From contig CAVQVI010000026.1 in assembly GCA_963717075.1 (NCBI GenBank), forward strand, positions 118,528-182,527: a stretch of DNA of 64,000 nt, given 5' to 3'. Below, piece after piece: positions 16,848 to 24,586 of the stretch. The notes under the pieces are model-generated. The model was not told where the DNA came from and did no database searches. It saw only the letters and a program-made list of their open reading frames with translations. The position numbers were made by a program, and so were the translations under genes. The number at the start of each line of letters is the position of its first letter. The stretch's first letter is position 1. Source of the DNA: JBGOTP01 sp963717075 (GTDB lineage: Bacteria > Acidobacteriota > Vicinamibacteria > Vicinamibacterales > CAVVIG01).

Positions 16848-17793
16848 CTATCGCGCAGCCGCGACGGCCTGCCGTTGCCTCGCCACCTTCCCTGTGTTGC
16901 CCGATTGCAGCGTCGCGCGCACCTGCACCCCACGCTTTTGAGAGGGCTTGTAGGCGAGCACAACGGCCTTGGCCGCCTCGACTGTCTGCCCCGTGTGTTC
17001 CGCTGGGACTGCGGCCTGAGCCATCGGTTTCCTGGCGGTGAATGTCAGAAGCGCGTTCTTCATCTCGGCCATCTGCTCCGGTCCCAGTTCGCCCAGCGCG
17101 TCGCGCAGCCGGCGAATCGCGCGCGCATGCAGCTGAGACACACGAGACTCGTTGACGCCAATCTGCACGCCGATCTCCTTCATCGTCACTTCGCCGTAGT
17201 AGTAGAGGCCGATGACCTTCTGCTCTCGCCAGCGGGAGCGACTGAATCGCCGTCCGCACGCGGGCACGTATCTCGAGCTTCTCGTAGGCGGTGTCCGGGG
17301 CGTCTGGTTCCGAAGGCACAAGCGCGGTCGGCAGGCAGCTCTCGTCGAAGTGCTCGCCCGTGGCGAGCGGCGATGTCGCTTCGATCGTGTTGATGCGAAC
17401 GATCGTTCGACTCAGACGTTTTTCGTCGGAGCCAACCCGGGCGGCCAGATCGGCCATCGATGGTTCGTGCCCGAGCTCTCGTCTCAGCGCCTCACGCGCT
17501 GCGTCCAGTTCTCGTCGCTGACGCCGGACCCCACGCGGCCACGCATCGCGGCGAAGGGCATCGATCATGGCACCACGAACGCGTCGCTCCGCAAATGTTT
17601 CGAACTTGATGCCGCGATCCTCGTCGAAGCGACGAGCTGCGTCGATGAGGCCCAGTACTCCGTCCTGCACGAGATCGCCAATGTCGATGGAGTTCGGCAT
17701 GGACGAAGCCATCCGCCTGGCGAGTGCCTCAACGAAAGGTAGGCCACCAACGATGCGGCGATTCTGACCTGCAGCGACAGTCTGGACGCCCAT
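16848..17793 (-). CDS. FliA/WhiG-family alternative sigma factor, frameshifted
   Basis: A sigma-28-type RNA polymerase sigma subunit. Region 2 is clear: NSIDIGDLVQDGVLGLIDAA, then RGIKFETFAERRVRGAMIDA and LRRDAWPRGVRRQRRELD. Region 3 follows (ELGHEPSMADLAARVG). The frame changes at about 17225-17240. Region 4, with its helix-turn-helix, continues in another frame as VIGLYYYGEVTMKEIGVQIG and VNESRVSQLHARAIRRLRDA. A roughly 90-residue tail rich in Ala, Lys and Gln follows, unusual for FliA. ATG 17793 has AAGGGAGA upstream. No flagellar or chemotaxis genes are in the window, so the regulon is open. Confidence 0.85.
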
Positions 17794-18041
17794 GACATCT
17801 CCCTTGAAAGGTTTCGGTCGAGTCCTCGTTGACTACTCGACCGTTCCGACGGTTGCCCAGCATCGCAACGGCGGTACCAACAGCAGGATCTGTGTACCTT
17901 GCTGGGGCACTTCCACCGAGAGATCTTGTTGAAGCTATTGAAAATGCAGGTCTTACTGGATTGATTCAGATCGAATCAGATCTGGAGGTTAGAATAGAAT
18001 AGTCGATGGTTTCGTCAAGGAATTGGCGATTTCTGCCATTA

Positions 18042-18063
18042 GTGCGTCAGCAGAATGACGCAC
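18042..18063. terminator. Perfect 8-bp hairpin after the DHp-like gene
   Basis: GTGCGTCA (18042-18049) and TGACGCAC (18056-18063) are exact reverse complements separated by six bases. They lie four bases beyond the stop of the minus-strand gene at 18067. No T-run follows. The hairpin probably caps the transcript or marks an operator. The 17794-18066 stretch upstream of the sigma gene has no other coding signal. Confidence 0.45.
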
Positions 18064-18066
18064 ATA

Positions 18067-18327
18067 TTACAGATTTCGTTCTGAGAGACGGTTCTGGAGA
18101 TCACGGATTTCTTTGGCGGTTCCCATGGCTTCGAGTGTGCTGGCGACGACCTGGGACGCTCGCGCACGAAGCGTGTCATTCGCGGCTTTCGCCTCGAGGA
18201 GTTCTGCATGCGCGAGGATGATCCCGAACTGGTTGTTCAGTCGGTGGAATAGCAGCCGCAGTTCGGGAGATTCGTCCATCGGTCTCTGCGAGCGCAGTTC
18301 TTCCACGTCCGGCGGACGTCTGATCAC
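18067..18327 (-). CDS. Small stand-alone DHp-like helical protein (H-box without kinase domain)
   Basis: An 86-residue, mostly helical protein. Its core, ELRLLFHRLNNQFGIILAHA, resembles the H-box of HisKA dimerisation domains (compare HELNNPL-type motifs) with a candidate phospho-acceptor His. It is followed by a second helix (SQVVASTLEAMGTAKEIRDL). No ATP-binding domain follows, so it could be a phosphotransfer or kinase-docking protein. Start GTG 18327 overlaps the TGA of the upstream HTH gene, indicating translational coupling; ATG 18279 is an alternative. The functional assignment is inference from one motif. Confidence 0.6.
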   Translation of the reverse strand: MIRRPPDVEELRSQRPMDESPELRLLFHRLNNQFGIILAHAELLEAKAANDTLRARASQVVASTLEAMGTAKEIRDLQNRLSERNL

Positions 18328-18557
18328 GCAGGTTTCCGCTCCTCGGCGTGCCACGCCGACTGCGGGGAGGCAACCTGCTGCTGATCGGCCCGCTGCGGAT
18401 CGCGCCAGAGCGTGTCAACGAAGATTCGGACCGAACCACCCGCCGTGCGGACGTATTCGATCTTGCCAGACGAGAGCCAGTTGTAGATTGTGCGGCGACT
18501 CACACCCACCAGCTCGCACGCCTTCATGATTGAGATTGTTTTTCGTTCCACGTGCAA
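18324..18557 (-). CDS. Excisionase/MerR-like helix-turn-helix DNA-binding protein
   Basis: The 77 residues have an N-terminal helix-turn-helix of the excisionase (HTH_17) type: ISIMKACELVGVSRRTIYNW, then LSSGKIEYVRTAGGSVRIF, followed by a polar tail. Such proteins bind DNA as recombination directionality factors or as small transcription regulators. No integrase or prophage gene is nearby, so a regulatory role is likelier. GGAGG sits upstream. TTG 18557 gives 4-base spacing and GTG 18551 gives 10, so the exact start is open. It is coupled to the DHp-like gene by a GTGA overlap. Confidence 0.7.
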   Translation of the reverse strand: MHVERKTISIMKACELVGVSRRTIYNWLSSGKIEYVRTAGGSVRIFVDTLWRDPQRADQQQVASPQSAWHAEERKPA

Positions 18558-18590
18558 TTTGCCTCCGAAGTGCGTATCGGAAGGACAGGG

Positions 18591-18677
18591 GCCTGGGTTT
18601 AGGGATTGGGGGTTAGGGATTGGGGACTATGTGGCAGTAACCAGGGGCATTTTCACTGCTAATCCCTAACCCCTAGG
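18591..18677. repeat. Inverted repeat built on TTAGGGATTGGGG units
   Basis: The unit TTAGGGATTGGGG occurs twice in tandem (18599-18611 and 18613-18625). Downstream, AATCCCTAACCCC (18661-18673) is the exact reverse complement of 18609-18621, giving a 13-bp stem with a 39-base loop. It lies between the divergent HTH gene and the NtrC-type regulator gene. It could be an operator or a transcript hairpin, and the G-runs could also fold as a quadruplex. Confidence 0.6.
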
Positions 18678-18718
18678 CCCTACTCCCCAGTTGTGTCAAG
18701 ATATTGGCGATCGCGTAA

Positions 18719-20116
18719 ATGCCTGACCAGCCGAAACATCTGCTTCTCGTTGAGGACGAAACACCCCTCAGGCAAGCCATTGCCGAGCAGCTTGGCGACC
18801 GTGGCTATCTTGTCGAACAGGCCGATTCTGGTGAGACCGCTCTGGCGCGGCTCTCCGAGTTTGCGTTCGACGTCATCGTGACGGACTTACGCCTCCCAGG
18901 TATCGACGGCTCTGCGGTGGTGGACGCCGCCGTCGAGCGGTATCCCGATATCGTGGCGATCGTCGTGACAGGCTATGGCACGGTGAAGGATGCGGTCGGG
19001 GCCATCAAACGGGGCGCCTGGGACTTCGTCAGCAAGCCGTTTCACATCGACGAGCTGACGCACGTGCTCGATTCAGCGCTCGAGCAACGGCGATTGAAAT
19101 CGGAGAACGCCTATTTGCGCGCGCAGCTCGAGCAGCGCTATCGATTCGAAGGCCTGATCGGGAAGAGCCGTGCCATGACACGGCTGTTTCAACTTCTCGA
19201 GACCGTGGCTTCGACGAACAGCACGGCGCTCATCACCGGCGAGACGGGCACCGGGAAGGAAGTTGTCGCGCGCGCCATTCATCACAATGGTTCGCGCAGC
19301 GCGCACCGCTTCGTGGCGCTGAACTGCAGTGCAATTCCTGAGACGCTGCTCGAGGCCGAGCTATTCGGCCACGTGCGTGGCGCGTTCACCGGCGCTGTCG
19401 GCAATCGTCAGGGGAGACTCGAGCAGGCGCACAAGGGCACGCTGTTCCTGGATGAAGTCGGCACGATGAGCGCGGCACTCCAGATGAAGCTGCTGCGTGT
19501 GCTCCAGGAGCGTGAATTCGAGCGCGTGGGTGACTCGCATACGACGAAAGTTGACGTGAGAGTCATCGCCGCAACCAACAGCGATCTCGGGCGCATGGTG
19601 GCGGAGGGCCAGTTCCGCGAAGACCTCTTCTATCGCCTGAACGTCATCCCGGTACAGCTGCCGCCTCTCCGCGATCGCAAGGAGGATATCCCGCTCCTTG
19701 TCCAGCATTTCCTGGACAAGTACGAATCATCGATATCCCCACCGGACAAGATCGGGGCGGTGACGCTCGTCGTGTCGCAGGAGGCCATGCGCCGCCTCAT
19801 GGCGTACTCCTGGCCAGGCAACGTGCGCCAGCTCGAAAATACGATCGAGCGTGCCGTGGCGTTCAGCGCGGGCCGCAGTCAAATCGACGTGGAAGATCTG
19901 CCCGTCGAGGTAACAGGACCAGTCGGGCCTGTGATTGGCGACGCCGTCTCGCTACCAGAGGAGGGACTCGATCTTCTGGCTCTCATCGAGAATATCGAGC
20001 TCGACCTCATTCAACGGTCGCTCGATCGGACCAACGGCAACAAAGGCCGTGCCGCACGTCTGCTCAACCTCAAACGCACAACCCTCGTCGAGAAACTCAA
20101 GCGCCTCCAGAAGTAG
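18719..20116 (+). CDS. NtrC-family sigma-54 response regulator
   Basis: A 465-residue activator of sigma-54 RNA polymerase. The receiver domain (1-125) has LLLVEDETPL, Asp in VIVTDLRLPGIDG and Lys in FVSKPF. The AAA+ domain has Walker A GETGTGKE, the sigma-54 contact loop GAFTGA (HVRGAFTGAVGNRQGRLEQA), Walker B TLFLDEVGTM and the R-finger region FREDLFYRLNVIPVQLPPLR. The C-terminal Fis-type HTH is GNKGRAARLLNLKRTTLVEK. Every motif is intact. A 126-bp copy of the HTH-coding 3' end follows the stop codon. The partner kinase is unknown; the hybrid kinase at 15317 is nearby. Confidence 0.95.
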   Translation: MPDQPKHLLLVEDETPLRQAIAEQLGDRGYLVEQADSGETALARLSEFAFDVIVTDLRLPGIDGSAVVDAAVERYPDIVAIVVTGYGTVKDAVGAIKRGAWDFVSKPFHIDELTHVLDSALEQRRLKSENAYLRAQLEQRYRFEGLIGKSRAMTRLFQLLETVASTNSTALITGETGTGKEVVARAIHHNGSRSAHRFVALNCSAIPETLLEAELFGHVRGAFTGAVGNRQGRLEQAHKGTLFLDEVGTMSAALQMKLLRVLQEREFERVGDSHTTKVDVRVIAATNSDLGRMVAEGQFREDLFYRLNVIPVQLPPLRDRKEDIPLLVQHFLDKYESSISPPDKIGAVTLVVSQEAMRRLMAYSWPGNVRQLENTIERAVAFSAGRSQIDVEDLPVEVTGPVGPVIGDAVSLPEEGLDLLALIENIELDLIQRSLDRTNGNKGRAARLLNLKRTTLVEKLKRLQK

Positions 20117-20254
20117 GAAAGTAGGCCCGACCTTATTCAACGGTCGCTCGACCGGACCAACGGCAACACAGGCCGTGCCGCACGTCTGCTCAACCTCAAG
20201 CGCACAACCCTCGTCGAGAAACTCAAGCGCCTCCAGAAGTAGGAAAGTAGGCCC
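20003..20254 (+). repeat. 126-bp tandem duplication of the NtrC 3' end
   Basis: Two adjacent 126-bp units (about 20003-20128 and 20129-20254) differ at only a few bases. The first unit encodes the last 37 or so codons of the regulator (the Fis-type HTH), its TAG stop and a short tail. The second repeats this after the stop, so it is untranslated. Two of the clear differences are synonymous (GAT/GAC and AAA/AAG) and one is not (AAA/ACA). The second unit runs into a hairpin, GCCCGACC/GGTCGGGC, at 20251-20270 that may end transcription. Confidence 0.85.
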
Positions 20255-20270
20255 GACCTTTAGGTCGGGC
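20251..20270. terminator. Hairpin after the regulator/duplication
   Basis: GCCCGACC (20251-20258) and GGTCGGGC (20263-20270) are exact reverse complements with loop TTTA. No T-run follows. The hairpin lies 28 bases before the next start codon. Confidence 0.45.
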
Positions 20271-20298
20271 GATCGGCAATCCTGCGTACAATGGGCCA

Positions 20299-21180
20299 AT
20301 GCCTCCGCGCTTTGTGTACTGGACCATTCTGATCGACAACAAGCCGACCGCGTTCCGCGCGCAGGACAAAGACGACCTGCTCCCGACACTCACGCAGCTG
20401 CGCCGCACGAACAAAGATGTCGCGATGAAGTACTTCGCCCACGGGCGTGTGTGGGATTCCCCTGAACAGGCCCGCGAACATTCCAGAAGACCCGCATCAA
20501 CCGAGAAGCGGGGACGTGATTGGCGGCCGGGTGGCAGCCACGAAGATCCGCGCGCGCGTTTTGACGGGAAGAGCGCGAAAAGCGCGGCGGGTAAACCCGC
20601 GAGGCCTGGTGGCGAACAGAGCGCCAACCCGCGGCCGTGGACCCCGAAGCCCAGCGGCGACGGTCGCCCATGGACGTCGAAGCCCAAGGACGAACGGCGA
20701 CCGTGGCATGGCAAGTCAGGCGCGCCACGCAAGGCTGACGGAAACCGCCCTCCTTGGCAAAGCAGCAAGGCGGGTGGGCCAGGTGGTGACCGTCAGCCCT
20801 GGACTCCAAAGCCTGGTGGAAAACGGGGCCCATGGACACAGCGGCCGAAGGTCGAGGCCGGCGCGCCAGGCGGGCCCGGCAAGGCAGGCGGAGAGCGGCG
20901 TCCGTGGACACCGAAACCGAAGGACGAACGGCGACCGTGGCAGAGCGGGATGTCTGGGACAGGTAGGCCCGGTGAGGCCGGTAGGCCGGGTAGGAACGGT
21001 GCGAATCGACGTCCATGGAGTCCGAAATCGAACGACCAGCGCAGACCGTGGCAGGGCAAGCCGGGTGGGGCGGGTCGACCGGGTGGGCCCGCTGGGCCCG
21101 CTGAGCAACGTCGGGAACGACGCCCATGGCAGCGTGACCAACCCGAAGAAAAGAAATCCAAGCCGCCCGAAGAGGAATAA
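20299..21180 (+). CDS. Low-complexity RPW-repeat protein with conserved N-terminal domain
   Basis: The 293 residues split in two. Residues 1-60 (FVYWTILIDNKPTAFRAQDK, then LLPTLTQLRRTNKDVAMKYF) look like a folded domain. Residues about 65-293 are basic, rich in Pro, Gly, Arg, Lys and Trp, with eleven copies of R-x-PW (x mostly R, P, G or Q), e.g. NPRPWTPKP, ERRPWTPKP, QRRPWQGKP. There is no signal peptide. Such Arg/Gly/Trp repeats resemble disordered nucleic-acid-binding tails, so RNA binding is a guess. The family is not recognised. Repeat homology makes indels likely, but this frame is intact. Confidence 0.72.
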   Translation: MPPRFVYWTILIDNKPTAFRAQDKDDLLPTLTQLRRTNKDVAMKYFAHGRVWDSPEQAREHSRRPASTEKRGRDWRPGGSHEDPRARFDGKSAKSAAGKPARPGGEQSANPRPWTPKPSGDGRPWTSKPKDERRPWHGKSGAPRKADGNRPPWQSSKAGGPGGDRQPWTPKPGGKRGPWTQRPKVEAGAPGGPGKAGGERRPWTPKPKDERRPWQSGMSGTGRPGEAGRPGRNGANRRPWSPKSNDQRRPWQGKPGGAGRPGGPAGPAEQRRERRPWQRDQPEEKKSKPPEEE

Positions 21181-21199
21181 CCCAAACTCCCTCCACTCG

Positions 21200-21541
21200 A
21201 TGATCACCCATTGCGTGCTGCTCCAACCCAAGATCGATCTCACCAAGGTCGACCGTCGCGCATTCGTCACGGCGTTTGAACGCGCCGTTCGCGAAATCCC
21301 GAGCGTCCGTGGCGTTCGTGTCGGCGTGCGCGTGAAACACGGTGCTGGCTACGAGCAGGGCATGCCCGACACCGCCGAGTTTCTGGCCACGCTCGACTTC
21401 GACGATCTCGATGGCTTGAAGGCGTACTTGACCCACCCCGCGCACGCGGAGCTTGGGATGCTTTTCGGCAAGTCCCTCAGCTCCGCGCTGGTGTACGACT
21501 TCGAAATGGGCGACGTACAGATGCTCGAGCGGCTGATCTAG
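21200..21541 (+). CDS. Dabb (stress-responsive A/B barrel) domain protein
   Basis: The 113-residue protein matches the Dabb dimeric alpha/beta-barrel family: MITHCVLLQPKIDLTKVDRR at the start, then FVTAFERAVREIPSVRGVRV, and the C-terminal YLTHPAHAELGMLFGKSLSS and YDFEMGDV. Small Dabb proteins are cytosolic homodimers of mostly unknown activity. ATG 21200 is the natural start. The long open frame reaching back to 20447 runs out of frame through the RPW-repeat gene and is not coding. Confidence 0.8.
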   Translation: MITHCVLLQPKIDLTKVDRRAFVTAFERAVREIPSVRGVRVGVRVKHGAGYEQGMPDTAEFLATLDFDDLDGLKAYLTHPAHAELGMLFGKSLSSALVYDFEMGDVQMLERLI

Positions 21542-21869
21542 GTGCTTGGTGCGCGCTCAGCACGAGCCGGTGGACCGCGGAACTGGTGGATGCCAGGCGA
21601 GGGATTCGCGACCGCAGACAATGACATTTCGCGCACGTCACCAGCCAGATTCGAGCGCGACTCCTGGGGCATGGCCCCGTGACCACCTCAGGAGGCGAGC
21701 CACCGGGTAACTGTTCGGTGAAACAAAACAATACGATTCGGCCCAACCAGGGCCGGCAATTCTGAGAAAAACAGGCCCAACACGCGCAGCCGTCCTTGGC
21801 AAGAGGCTGCAAATCACCCCGCACGAGACCCTCGCCTGGCATGGCCTGACTCTTGCCCCGATTCCCGAC
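21542..21869. other. Gene-free spacer containing a palindromic element
   Basis: No convincing reading frame occurs in these 328 bases. The main content is a 253-bp segment bounded by 14-bp inverted repeats, described separately. CGGCCC/GGGCCG arms lie inside it near 21740-21757. Confidence 0.6.
21590..21842. repeat. 253-bp segment with 14-bp terminal inverted repeats (MITE-like)
   Basis: ATGCCAGGCGAGGG at 21590-21603 is the exact reverse complement of CCCTCGCCTGGCAT at 21829-21842. The interior has no coding capacity and contains a further palindrome. This is the form of a small non-autonomous inverted-repeat element or a long RNA hairpin. No clear target-site duplication is visible at the ends, so mobility is unproven. 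Confidence 0.5.
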
Positions 21870-22499
21870 ATGGCATCCGTATCGCGCTTTGAAGCGCTTC
21901 CATCGGCGATCGCACTCGTGGCCTTTCTGTCGACAGGCGCCGCAGCACAGAGTATCGAGTCACAGCCAGTCGTAATACATGAAGGCACGGCGACGTTCGA
22001 CGCTTCAACAAATCTTCCGGCCGTCAAGATTCGCGGGAAGTCCGATCGCCTCGAAGGCCGTGCGCGCATTCGCAAGACATCGGACGGTCTGGTCATCGAG
22101 CACCTGGAAGCGGTGCTGCCCGTAAACACCCTGAAGACGGGCATGGCTCTCCGGGACGAACACATGCTCAAGTACGTCTTCACGACGGCCGACGGCAAGG
22201 TGCGGGATATGCGTTTCGTTGCCGCACGGACCGTCTGCTCCGGCACCGGCGGTTCGCACACCTGCAAAGTCTCCGGCGATCTGTTCATTCGCAATGTGCC
22301 TCGCCCGTTCGACATCGTTCTGAAAGTGACTGACGAGGGGAGCCTGTTGCGAGCCGCCGGCGACGGGATCGTACGGCTCAGCACGTATGCCATCCCACCT
22401 CCCTCACAACTCGGCGTCAAGACGCTGGACGATGTCAAGCTGCGCATGGACTTCGTCGTCAGGCGTGTTGAGGATCAAATCGCGAGGGACAATCGTTGA
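21870..22499 (+). CDS. Secreted YceI-family protein
   Basis: YceI proteins are periplasmic lipocalin-like barrels that bind polyisoprenoid-type lipids. The 209-residue protein begins with a signal peptide (SAIALVAFLSTGAAAQS, cleavage about residue 27). It then shows the beta-rich pattern ATFDASTNLPAVKIRGKSDR, AVLPVNTLKTGMALRDEHML and KVSGDLFIRNVPRPFDIVLK. Its TGA overlaps the TTG start of the next gene, so the two are translationally coupled. The coupled partner carries a CXXCH motif, hinting at a role linked to an envelope redox system (inference). Confidence 0.8.
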   Translation: MASVSRFEALPSAIALVAFLSTGAAAQSIESQPVVIHEGTATFDASTNLPAVKIRGKSDRLEGRARIRKTSDGLVIEHLEAVLPVNTLKTGMALRDEHMLKYVFTTADGKVRDMRFVAARTVCSGTGGSHTCKVSGDLFIRNVPRPFDIVLKVTDEGSLLRAAGDGIVRLSTYAIPPPSQLGVKTLDDVKLRMDFVVRRVEDQIARDNR

Positions 22500-23644
22500 T
22501 CCGTTCGCGGGCAGTCGCGTTCTGGGTCACCGCTCTTTCGCTCTTCGCCGCACGACCGGCCCTCGGGCTGCCGACGATGATCCGGCTGGGGTACAGCGAG
22601 TGCTCGGCCTGCCACATCTCGCCTCAGGGCGGTGGGCCCCTGACTGTTTATGGAAAGGGCATCGATCGCGCTCAAAGCCTGCGCGGCGGCGAATACACCG
22701 TCGGGACGGACAATTTCACACGCGCGCTCACGCTTGGCGGACGCACAACGCAAGAATTCCGAACCGTGCTTCAGGAGCAGGGGAGCCTCGTCCAGGGCGG
22801 GTCGGTGCAGACGCGTTTTTGGCCCAGGCTGGCGTATCGCAACGCCACAGAGATCGGAAAGGGATTCCGCGCGTCGGCGACCGTGACAATGGAATCCGCG
22901 ACGGCGATACGGCCGTTGCTTCCATATGCTCCACTCTCACAAGCGCCCTCGGTGTTCGTCAACAACGCGCTCCTCAGCTATCGGCCCGTTCAAACCCTCG
23001 AGTTCGCCGCGGGTAAGGATCTGCTTCCAAGCGGCGTCTACCTTCCGGATCTCGGGCTGTGGACGAGGTCGAGGAACCGGCTGGGATATTACGACGCACC
23101 CGCTCAAGTGAAGATGTTCTGGAACGGCGGCCACGTCCATGTGACGCCGTTCGTCTATGCGCCTGGCGACAATGAGGACTCCAATGCCCGCGAAAAGGGC
23201 GCGGGCACGCTCGCAGAGCTGGTGTTCGCCCAGGAGCACGCCGTTGTGGGCATGTCGTTTCTGAACGGCACGGCCCCAGTCGGCGACAGGCAAATGGTAG
23301 GCGGCTATGTGCGGATGGGTTTCGGCAACTGGGGCGTTCTGGCCGAGCATGACTTCACCGATCGGACGAATGTGTCGCCCTTGGCCGCCTCCTTTGGCCA
23401 GAGCGCCAGCTTCGGTCAGGTCTTCTGGGCGGCTGAAGAATGGCTCGTGTTCTCGGCGACCGCCGAGCGGCTGCATGTCGAGACGCCGTTCGAAGAACGA
23501 CTCTTGGCGGGCAAACTGGAGGTCGCTGCGCGACTCGCCAGTCAGGCGACCCTTGGCGTCAGCGCCCGCTTGCAGCGCGACCAGATCAGCGGGCGCCTCT
23601 CGGCCTCAGTGATGCTACAAGCCGCGCTCAAGACCGTTCACTAG
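22496..23644 (+). CDS. Exported beta-rich protein with a CXXCH heme-binding motif
   Basis: The 382-residue protein has a signal peptide (FWVTALSLFAARPALG). Directly after it comes a c-type heme motif in YSECSACHISPQGGGPLTVY (about residue 37). The remaining 330 residues are beta-strand rich with alternating aromatic and small residues (e.g. VQTRFWPRLAYRNATEIGKG and FGNWGVLAEHDFTDRTNVSP). They resemble an outer-membrane barrel and lack further CXXCH motifs. Start TTG 22496 overlaps the YceI stop. The exact function is unknown. A mono-heme barrel fits an outer-membrane electron-transfer or assembly factor only by analogy. Confidence 0.65.
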   Translation: MIRSRAVAFWVTALSLFAARPALGLPTMIRLGYSECSACHISPQGGGPLTVYGKGIDRAQSLRGGEYTVGTDNFTRALTLGGRTTQEFRTVLQEQGSLVQGGSVQTRFWPRLAYRNATEIGKGFRASATVTMESATAIRPLLPYAPLSQAPSVFVNNALLSYRPVQTLEFAAGKDLLPSGVYLPDLGLWTRSRNRLGYYDAPAQVKMFWNGGHVHVTPFVYAPGDNEDSNAREKGAGTLAELVFAQEHAVVGMSFLNGTAPVGDRQMVGGYVRMGFGNWGVLAEHDFTDRTNVSPLAASFGQSASFGQVFWAAEEWLVFSATAERLHVETPFEERLLAGKLEVAARLASQATLGVSARLQRDQISGRLSASVMLQAALKTVH

Positions 23645-23680
23645 ACGCCAAGCGACTAGGGGGCTTGTCCGCGCGAGAAG

Positions 23681-23810
23681 TACAGCAGCGTCACGCGGGT
23701 GGCCGTGAACGGGGCGCCCCGCCGGGCGCGGAGGCGTCTCCCGTGAAGAGCGCGTTTCGCCGAGCACCCGGTGGGGCTGTTCACGGCCAGGACCCGCCTT
23801 CGCTGCTGTA
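23681..23810. repeat. Long imperfect palindrome (130 bp) sharing a core with the hisH-hisF spacer
   Basis: TACAGCAGCG (23681-23690) pairs exactly with CGCTGCTGTA (23801-23810). GCGGGT plus GGCCGTGAAC (23695-23710) pairs with GTTCACGGCC (23779-23788) and ACCCGC (23792-23797). The 27-base core at 23694-23720 matches 8123-8149 with one mismatch. It lies between the plus-strand heme-motif gene and the convergent SDR gene, so it could be a transcript terminator or a dispersed structured repeat. Confidence 0.6.
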
Positions 23811-23830
23811 GAAATGACTCGGACAGTCCA

Positions 23831-24586
23831 CTAGAAGCCGACCCGGCGCATCACGAATCGCGGCAGCCACCGCACGACCAACATGACGAGCGCCCACATC
23901 TTCGGCACATAGACAACGGGCGATCCGCGGTCCATGGCCGCGAGCACCTCTGCAGCCACACGATCGGGATTACCCGCAAACGGCGGCTCGGGCAATCCCT
24001 CAGTCATCGACGTCCGCACGAAACCGGGTTTGACGCAGACGACTCGCAGACCCTGACTGCTGAACTTGTGATCCAGTCCCTCGAGGTATCGCGTGAGCCC
24101 GGCCTTGGCCGCGCCATAGAGAACGACCGGTTTCCGCCCGCGCTCGCCCGCCACCGAGCTAAATACACACAGCGTGCCTCCGCCGCTGGCGATCAGCCGG
24201 GCGCGCACCTGTTCGCAGAAGAGAACCGTGTGCGCAAAGTCAACGACGAGCAGTCGTCGCGTGAGTTCGAGGTCCTGTTCGAGACGGTCTTGTGTGGCAA
24301 ACAGGCCGGCCGTGACAACAACCGTATCGAAGCCGCCGAGTTGCCTCGCAGCCTCATCGAGCGCACTCGAAAAACTGCTCGGCTGTTCCAGATCACAAAT
24401 CGCGAAGCCGGTAGCGATGCCTGATGGGCCGCGGACATCGAGGTCGAGCGCACTCTTCCGGAGGTCGTCGGCGTTGCGCCCGAGCAGGCACAAACGATCT
24501 CCTCGTTGAGCCATCTTTCTGGCGAGCGCCCGGCCCATCCCTTTTGTCGCACCGAGAAAAACGACTTTCACGTCTTCACTCACCAC
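23831..24586 (-). CDS. DprE2-like short-chain dehydrogenase/reductase
   Basis: The 251-residue SDR has the NAD(P)-binding VVFLGATKGMGRALARKMAQ (about residues 8-27), VVVTAGLFATQ, catalytic Ser in VFSSVAGERGRKPVV and Tyr-x3-Lys in LYGAAKAGLTRYLE. The C-terminus has a hydrophobic helix (MWALVMLVVRWLPRFVMRR), as in DprE2. Its frame overlaps the DprE1-like gene by 7 bases, and that pair is diagnostic. Together they epimerise polyprenylphosphoryl ribose to arabinose, DprE2 doing the NADH-dependent reduction. It is the last gene of the minus-strand sugar operon. Confidence 0.85.
   Translation of the reverse strand: MVSEDVKVVFLGATKGMGRALARKMAQRGDRLCLLGRNADDLRKSALDLDVRGPSGIATGFAICDLEQPSSFSSALDEAARQLGGFDTVVVTAGLFATQDRLEQDLELTRRLLVVDFAHTVLFCEQVRARLIASGGGTLCVFSSVAGERGRKPVVLYGAAKAGLTRYLEGLDHKFSSQGLRVVCVKPGFVRTSMTEGLPEPPFAGNPDRVAAEVLAAMDRGSPVVYVPKMWALVMLVVRWLPRFVMRRVGF

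Noticed and set aside
20390..21445. 351-codon minus-strand frame opposite the RPW-repeat and Dabb genes
   Set aside because: It arises from the low-complexity repeats; the plus-strand frames have the recognisable N-terminal and Dabb domains.
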